From Sodalis-like secondary symbiont of Drepanosiphum platanoidis (GTDB lineage Bacteria > Pseudomonadota > Gammaproteobacteria > Enterobacterales > Enterobacteriaceae): a stretch of 64,000 nucleotides of DNA. Below the pieces are notes generated by a model. It was given only the letters and a program-made list of their open reading frames with translations. It was not told the DNA's origin and did no database searches. Of the stretch, positions 61,276-64,000 are shown in pieces. The first letter of the stretch is position 1, and each line of letters begins with the position of its first letter. The stretch lies in contig NZ_OZ060924.1 of the NCBI RefSeq assembly GCF_964059955.1, positions 248,001 through 312,000 on the forward strand. The letters are read 5' to 3'. A program made the translations under genes and the position numbers.

Positions 61276-61417
61276 ATTTTTACACATTTTTATAAAAAAA
61301 TATATTATAATTTTTAAAAAAATATTTTTATTATAAAATATTTTTATTATAAATATATAATAATATTTTTTTAAAAAATAATTTTTTAATAAAAAATTTT
61401 AATAAATGTGTAAAAAT
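61276..61417. repeat. Inverted DnaA-box-like 14-mers around a 16-bp tandem repeat
   Basis: ATTTTTACACATTT (61276-61289) and its exact reverse complement (61404-61417) flank the spacer between the zinc-finger gene and deaD. Each contains TTTTACACA, which fits the relaxed DnaA box TTWTNCACA. Between them a 16-bp unit is repeated about 2.2 times (61319-61353). The arrangement could be a transcription end or an origin-like element. Confidence 0.6.
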
Positions 61418-61479
61418 AAAATTTTTATTTATATTTTTTATAAAAAATATTTATATTTTAATTTAAATATTAAAATTAA

Positions 61480-63183
61480 TTATTTTTTATAAAATTTTTT
61501 ATTTATTTTTTTTTTAAAATTTATTGAATATTTTTTTTTTCTTTTTAAAGAATTATTATTAATTAAACTAATATTAATTAATTTATTTAAAATTTTTATA
61601 TTAGATATTTTAATTAAAGTTTCTTTTGAAAGATTTTTAGGTAATTGAACAGTAGAATAAGATGGAAATATTTTTATATTTCCAATAAGTTTTCCATTTA
61701 TTTTTCCTTCATTAGCAATAGCTCCTACAATATGACGAGTTTCTATTTTATCATTAGAACCAAGATTTATACGATAAATATTTTTTTTATAAAAAGAATT
61801 AACAAAATTTGAAGATAATGTTTTATAATTAATATTATTTTTAGAAAAAAATTTAATTGGATTTTCTTTTGGAAGAATTAATGGTCTTTTATTTTGTAAA
61901 ATTTTTATTAAAGCATATGATAAAGTTTCGATATCTATTGAAAGATTAGAAATAATTTTTTTTATAAAAATTTTATATAAATCTATTTTATTATTTTTAA
62001 TTTCATAATTGATTTGATCAGAAATTTTTTCTAATCTACGAGTCATAATAATTTCATTGTTTGGTATATTAATTTCTAAAAAATTTAATTTCATTATTTT
62101 TTGAATACTTTGTAACATACGTTTTTCTCTATTTTCAACAAAAAGCAAAGCTTTTCCTGTTCTTCCAGCACGTCCAGTTCTACCAATTCTATGTATATAT
62201 GATTCTGAATCCATTGGAATATCATAATTAATTACTAAACTGATTCTATCAAGATCTAAACCTCTTGATGCTACATCTGTAGCAATAAGAATATTTAAAC
62301 TTCCATTTTTTAATCTTTCAATAGTTTTTTCTCTAATATTTTGATTCATATCTCCATTTAATGCTGCACAATTATAATTGTGATTTTTTAAAAATTCACA
62401 GACAGATAAAGTTAAATATTTTGTACGTACAAAAATTATTACAGCATCAAATTTTTCTATTTCTAAAAAACGTATTAATGTATCATTTTTTTTAAAATTA
62501 TTTACTAAACAATAATTTTGTTGAATATCAGGTTGTGTTTTTATATTAGAATGAATATATATTTCTTTAGGAGAACTCATAAATCTTTTTGTAATTTTTT
62601 TTATTTCATTTGGCATAGTAGCAGAGAAAAGTGCAGTTTGATGTTTTTTAGGAATTTTTGATAAAATATTTTCTACATCTTCAATAAAACCCATACGTAA
62701 CATTTCATCAGCTTCATCAATAACTAATCCAAATAAAGAAGAAAGATTTAAAGTTTTTCTTTTTAAATGATCTAATAATCTTCCAGGAGTTCCAACAACA
62801 ATTTGAGGTCCTTTTCGTAAAATATTAAATTGTATATTATATTGTTGACCTCCATATAATACTACTACTTTTATTTCTTTAATATTTTTTGAAAAATAAG
62901 TAAATGTTTCTCCAACTTGTACTGCTAATTCTCTTGTTGGAGCTAATACAAGTATTTGTGGAGAAAATAATTTAATATTTATTTTTTGTAAGAATGGAAG
63001 AACAAATGCTGCAGTTTTTCCACTTCCAGTTTGTGCTATTCCTAATACATCTTGTCCTTTTAATAATGCAGGAATACATGCAGATTGTATAGGAGAAGGT
63101 TCAACATATTTTAATTTAATTAAAGAATCCATTATAAATGGATTTAATTTAAAACTAGAAAAAGAAACTTTATTAATTAACAT
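61480..63183 (-). CDS. deaD: DEAD-box RNA helicase DeaD/CsdA
   Basis: DeaD unwinds RNA in large-subunit assembly and in mRNA decay with PNPase. The protein has 567 aa (E. coli 629). Helicase motifs in order are AQTGSGKTA (about 53-61), PTRELAVQ, TPGRLLDHL, DEADEML, FSATMP, IATDVASRGLD and HRIGRTGRAGR. The C-terminal RNA-binding domain is kept (HIVGAIANEGKING), while the basic tail is short. pnp lies upstream on the same strand, and nlpI, which separates them in E. coli, is gone. Confidence 0.96.
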   Translation of the reverse strand: MLINKVSFSSFKLNPFIMDSLIKLKYVEPSPIQSACIPALLKGQDVLGIAQTGSGKTAAFVLPFLQKINIKLFSPQILVLAPTRELAVQVGETFTYFSKNIKEIKVVVLYGGQQYNIQFNILRKGPQIVVGTPGRLLDHLKRKTLNLSSLFGLVIDEADEMLRMGFIEDVENILSKIPKKHQTALFSATMPNEIKKITKRFMSSPKEIYIHSNIKTQPDIQQNYCLVNNFKKNDTLIRFLEIEKFDAVIIFVRTKYLTLSVCEFLKNHNYNCAALNGDMNQNIREKTIERLKNGSLNILIATDVASRGLDLDRISLVINYDIPMDSESYIHRIGRTGRAGRTGKALLFVENREKRMLQSIQKIMKLNFLEINIPNNEIIMTRRLEKISDQINYEIKNNKIDLYKIFIKKIISNLSIDIETLSYALIKILQNKRPLILPKENPIKFFSKNNINYKTLSSNFVNSFYKKNIYRINLGSNDKIETRHIVGAIANEGKINGKLIGNIKIFPSYSTVQLPKNLSKETLIKISNIKILNKLINISLINNNSLKRKKKYSINFKKKINKKFYKK

Positions 63184-63648
63184 TTATATATACCTCATAG
63201 TAATATTTGTAATTTATAAATATATTTTATAAAAATTTTTAATTAAACATTAAATTAAATTTTTTTAAAAATTTAATTAAAAATATAAATATATATAATT
63301 AATTTATTATAAAAATATAAAATTAATTAAATTTTTAAAAAAAATTTTATAAAAATATATATTAAATAACAAATATTTTTTTTAAAAAATATTTTAAATA
63401 AAAATTTTATTAAAATTTATTAATATTTTATAAAATTTAATAATAATTTTTTAAAATATTAATTATATTATTTATAATAATAAAAAATTAATATTTATAT
63501 TAAAAATTAAAAATTAAAAATTAATTTTTTAATTAAAACATATTAATTTTAAATTTATTATTTATAAGGTATAAATTTTAATTTATATTTAAAAATATTT
63601 ATATTTAAAATTTTTTAAAATCTTATTAAATATTTTTTAAACATGTAT
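63184..63648. other. AT-rich spacer between pnp and deaD (nlpI lost)
   Basis: The 465 bp contain no gene. In E. coli the lipoprotein gene nlpI stands here. A short tandem TTAAAAA array (63500-63524, about 3.5 copies) is the only regular feature. The deaD promoter probably lies here unless deaD is read from pnp. Confidence 0.55.
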
Positions 63649-64000
63649 TTATATATTATTATTTTTTTTATATAAATTAATTATTTTCATACTTAATCTA
63701 ATTCTTCCATATTTATCTATTTCTAATACTTTTACTTTAACAGATTGTCCTAATGATAAATAATCTGAAACTTTTTCTATTCTATTATTTGAAATTTGTG
63801 AAATATGTACAAGACCTTCTTTGTTGCCATTTCCAATAGATACAAATGCTCCAAAATCTACTATTTTAGTAACTTTTCCAATATAAATACGATTTACTTC
63901 TATATCTGCAATAATATCTTGTATACGTTTTATTGCATATCTTGCTTGATCATTATTTATTGCTGCTATTTGTATAATTCCATTATCTTCTATTTCTATA
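63649..64000 (-). CDS. pnp: Polyribonucleotide nucleotidyltransferase (PNPase), C-terminal fragment
   Basis: The last 116 codons are inside the window and the rest is cut by the right edge. The frame reads [13 protein letters not shown] (end of the KH domain), [15 protein letters not shown], then the S1 RNA-binding domain [34 protein letters not shown] and [16 protein letters not shown]. The stop is TAA at 63651-63649. The acidic tail that binds RNase E in E. coli is absent, so the protein ends about 10 residues after S1. PNPase degrades RNA 3' to 5'. Confidence 0.93.
   Translation of the reverse strand, partial: IEIEDNGIIQIAAINNDQARYAIKRIQDIIADIEVNRIYIGKVTKIVDFGAFVSIGNGNKEGLVHISQISNNRIEKVSDYLSLGQSVKVKVLEIDKYGRIRLSMKIINLYKKNNNI

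Noticed and set aside
1-64000. CRISPR arrays, insertion sequences, prophage, rRNA operon or biosynthetic gene cluster
   Set aside because: No spaced direct repeats, transposase or integrase motifs, rRNA segments or biosynthetic enzyme sets were seen anywhere in the window.

Overview
The window looks like part of the chromosome of a strongly genome-reduced, AT-rich bacterial symbiont of the Gammaproteobacteria, close to the Enterobacterales. Almost every gene has a recognisable Escherichia coli counterpart of nearly the same length: RpoB 1342 aa, HslU 443 aa, IF3 180 aa, LptB 241 aa. Many ancestral E. coli gene blocks survive: thrS-infC-rpmI-rplT-pheS-pheT-ihfA, rplKA/rplJL/rpoBC, dnaX-ybaB-htpG, hslVU, rbfA-truB, kdsD-kdsC-lptC-lptB, mlaFEDC-ibaG, clpP-clpX-lon, dnaK-dnaJ, divergent epmB/efp, and pnp-deaD. 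They are joined at new breakpoints by spacers that are almost pure A/T. I saw no transposase, prophage, CRISPR array or rRNA gene. Host-restricted insect symbionts are the usual carriers of such genomes, but the genus cannot be named from this sequence.

Layout. 1-51: start of rpsB (-), cut by the window edge. 623-2035: dnaB (+). 2062-10438 (-): secB, greA, then the thrS-to-ihfA operon. 10802-10891: tRNA-Ser(CGA) (+). 11121-22010 (-): rpoC, rpoB, rplL, rplJ, rplA, rplK. 22547-22885: yajC (-). 23313-29568 (+): degQ-like, gmk, rpoZ, dnaX, ybaB, htpG. 29622-29695: tRNA-Ile2(CAU) (-). 30339-33714 (+): hslV, hslU, rbfA, truB. 33790-42481 (-): accD, adk, epmA, proS, rsmI, lptB, lptC, kdsC, kdsD. 43051-46541 (+): mlaF, mlaE, mlaD, mlaC, ibaG. 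46744-48756 (-): waaC, waaF. 49340-55306 (+): clpP, clpX, lon, map, tadA. 55339-59874 (-): dnaJ, dnaK, epmB. 59901-61197 (+): efp and an orphan small zinc-finger gene. 61480-64000 (-): deaD and the 3' end of pnp.

The genes form three working groups. One is information processing: RNA polymerase, the DnaB helicase, a clamp-loader motor, ribosomal proteins, tRNA synthetases, and a complete EF-P plus EpmA/EpmB modification set. The second is a large protein-quality-control set: DnaK/J, HtpG, HslVU, ClpXP, Lon and a DegQ-like protease. The third is a retained Gram-negative envelope: Kdo and heptose LPS genes, part of the Lpt bridge, and the MlaFEDC lipid transporter.

Main points of interest: (i) kdsD is broken in its genomic frame by a 10-A run directly after its start codon, and one extra A restores a full-length protein; (ii) a 92-bp perfect palindrome with no loop lies just after a dnaX shortened to its ATPase/oligomerisation part; (iii) ThrRS and the PheRS beta subunit have lost proofreading residues while keeping their synthetic sites; (iv) infC keeps the rare AUU start; (v) dnaK keeps an E. 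coli-like sigma-32 promoter; (vi) lptA and mlaB are missing from otherwise intact clusters; (vii) a 67-aa four-cysteine orphan persists in a genome with almost no accessory genes. I did not find a clearly new multi-gene system.
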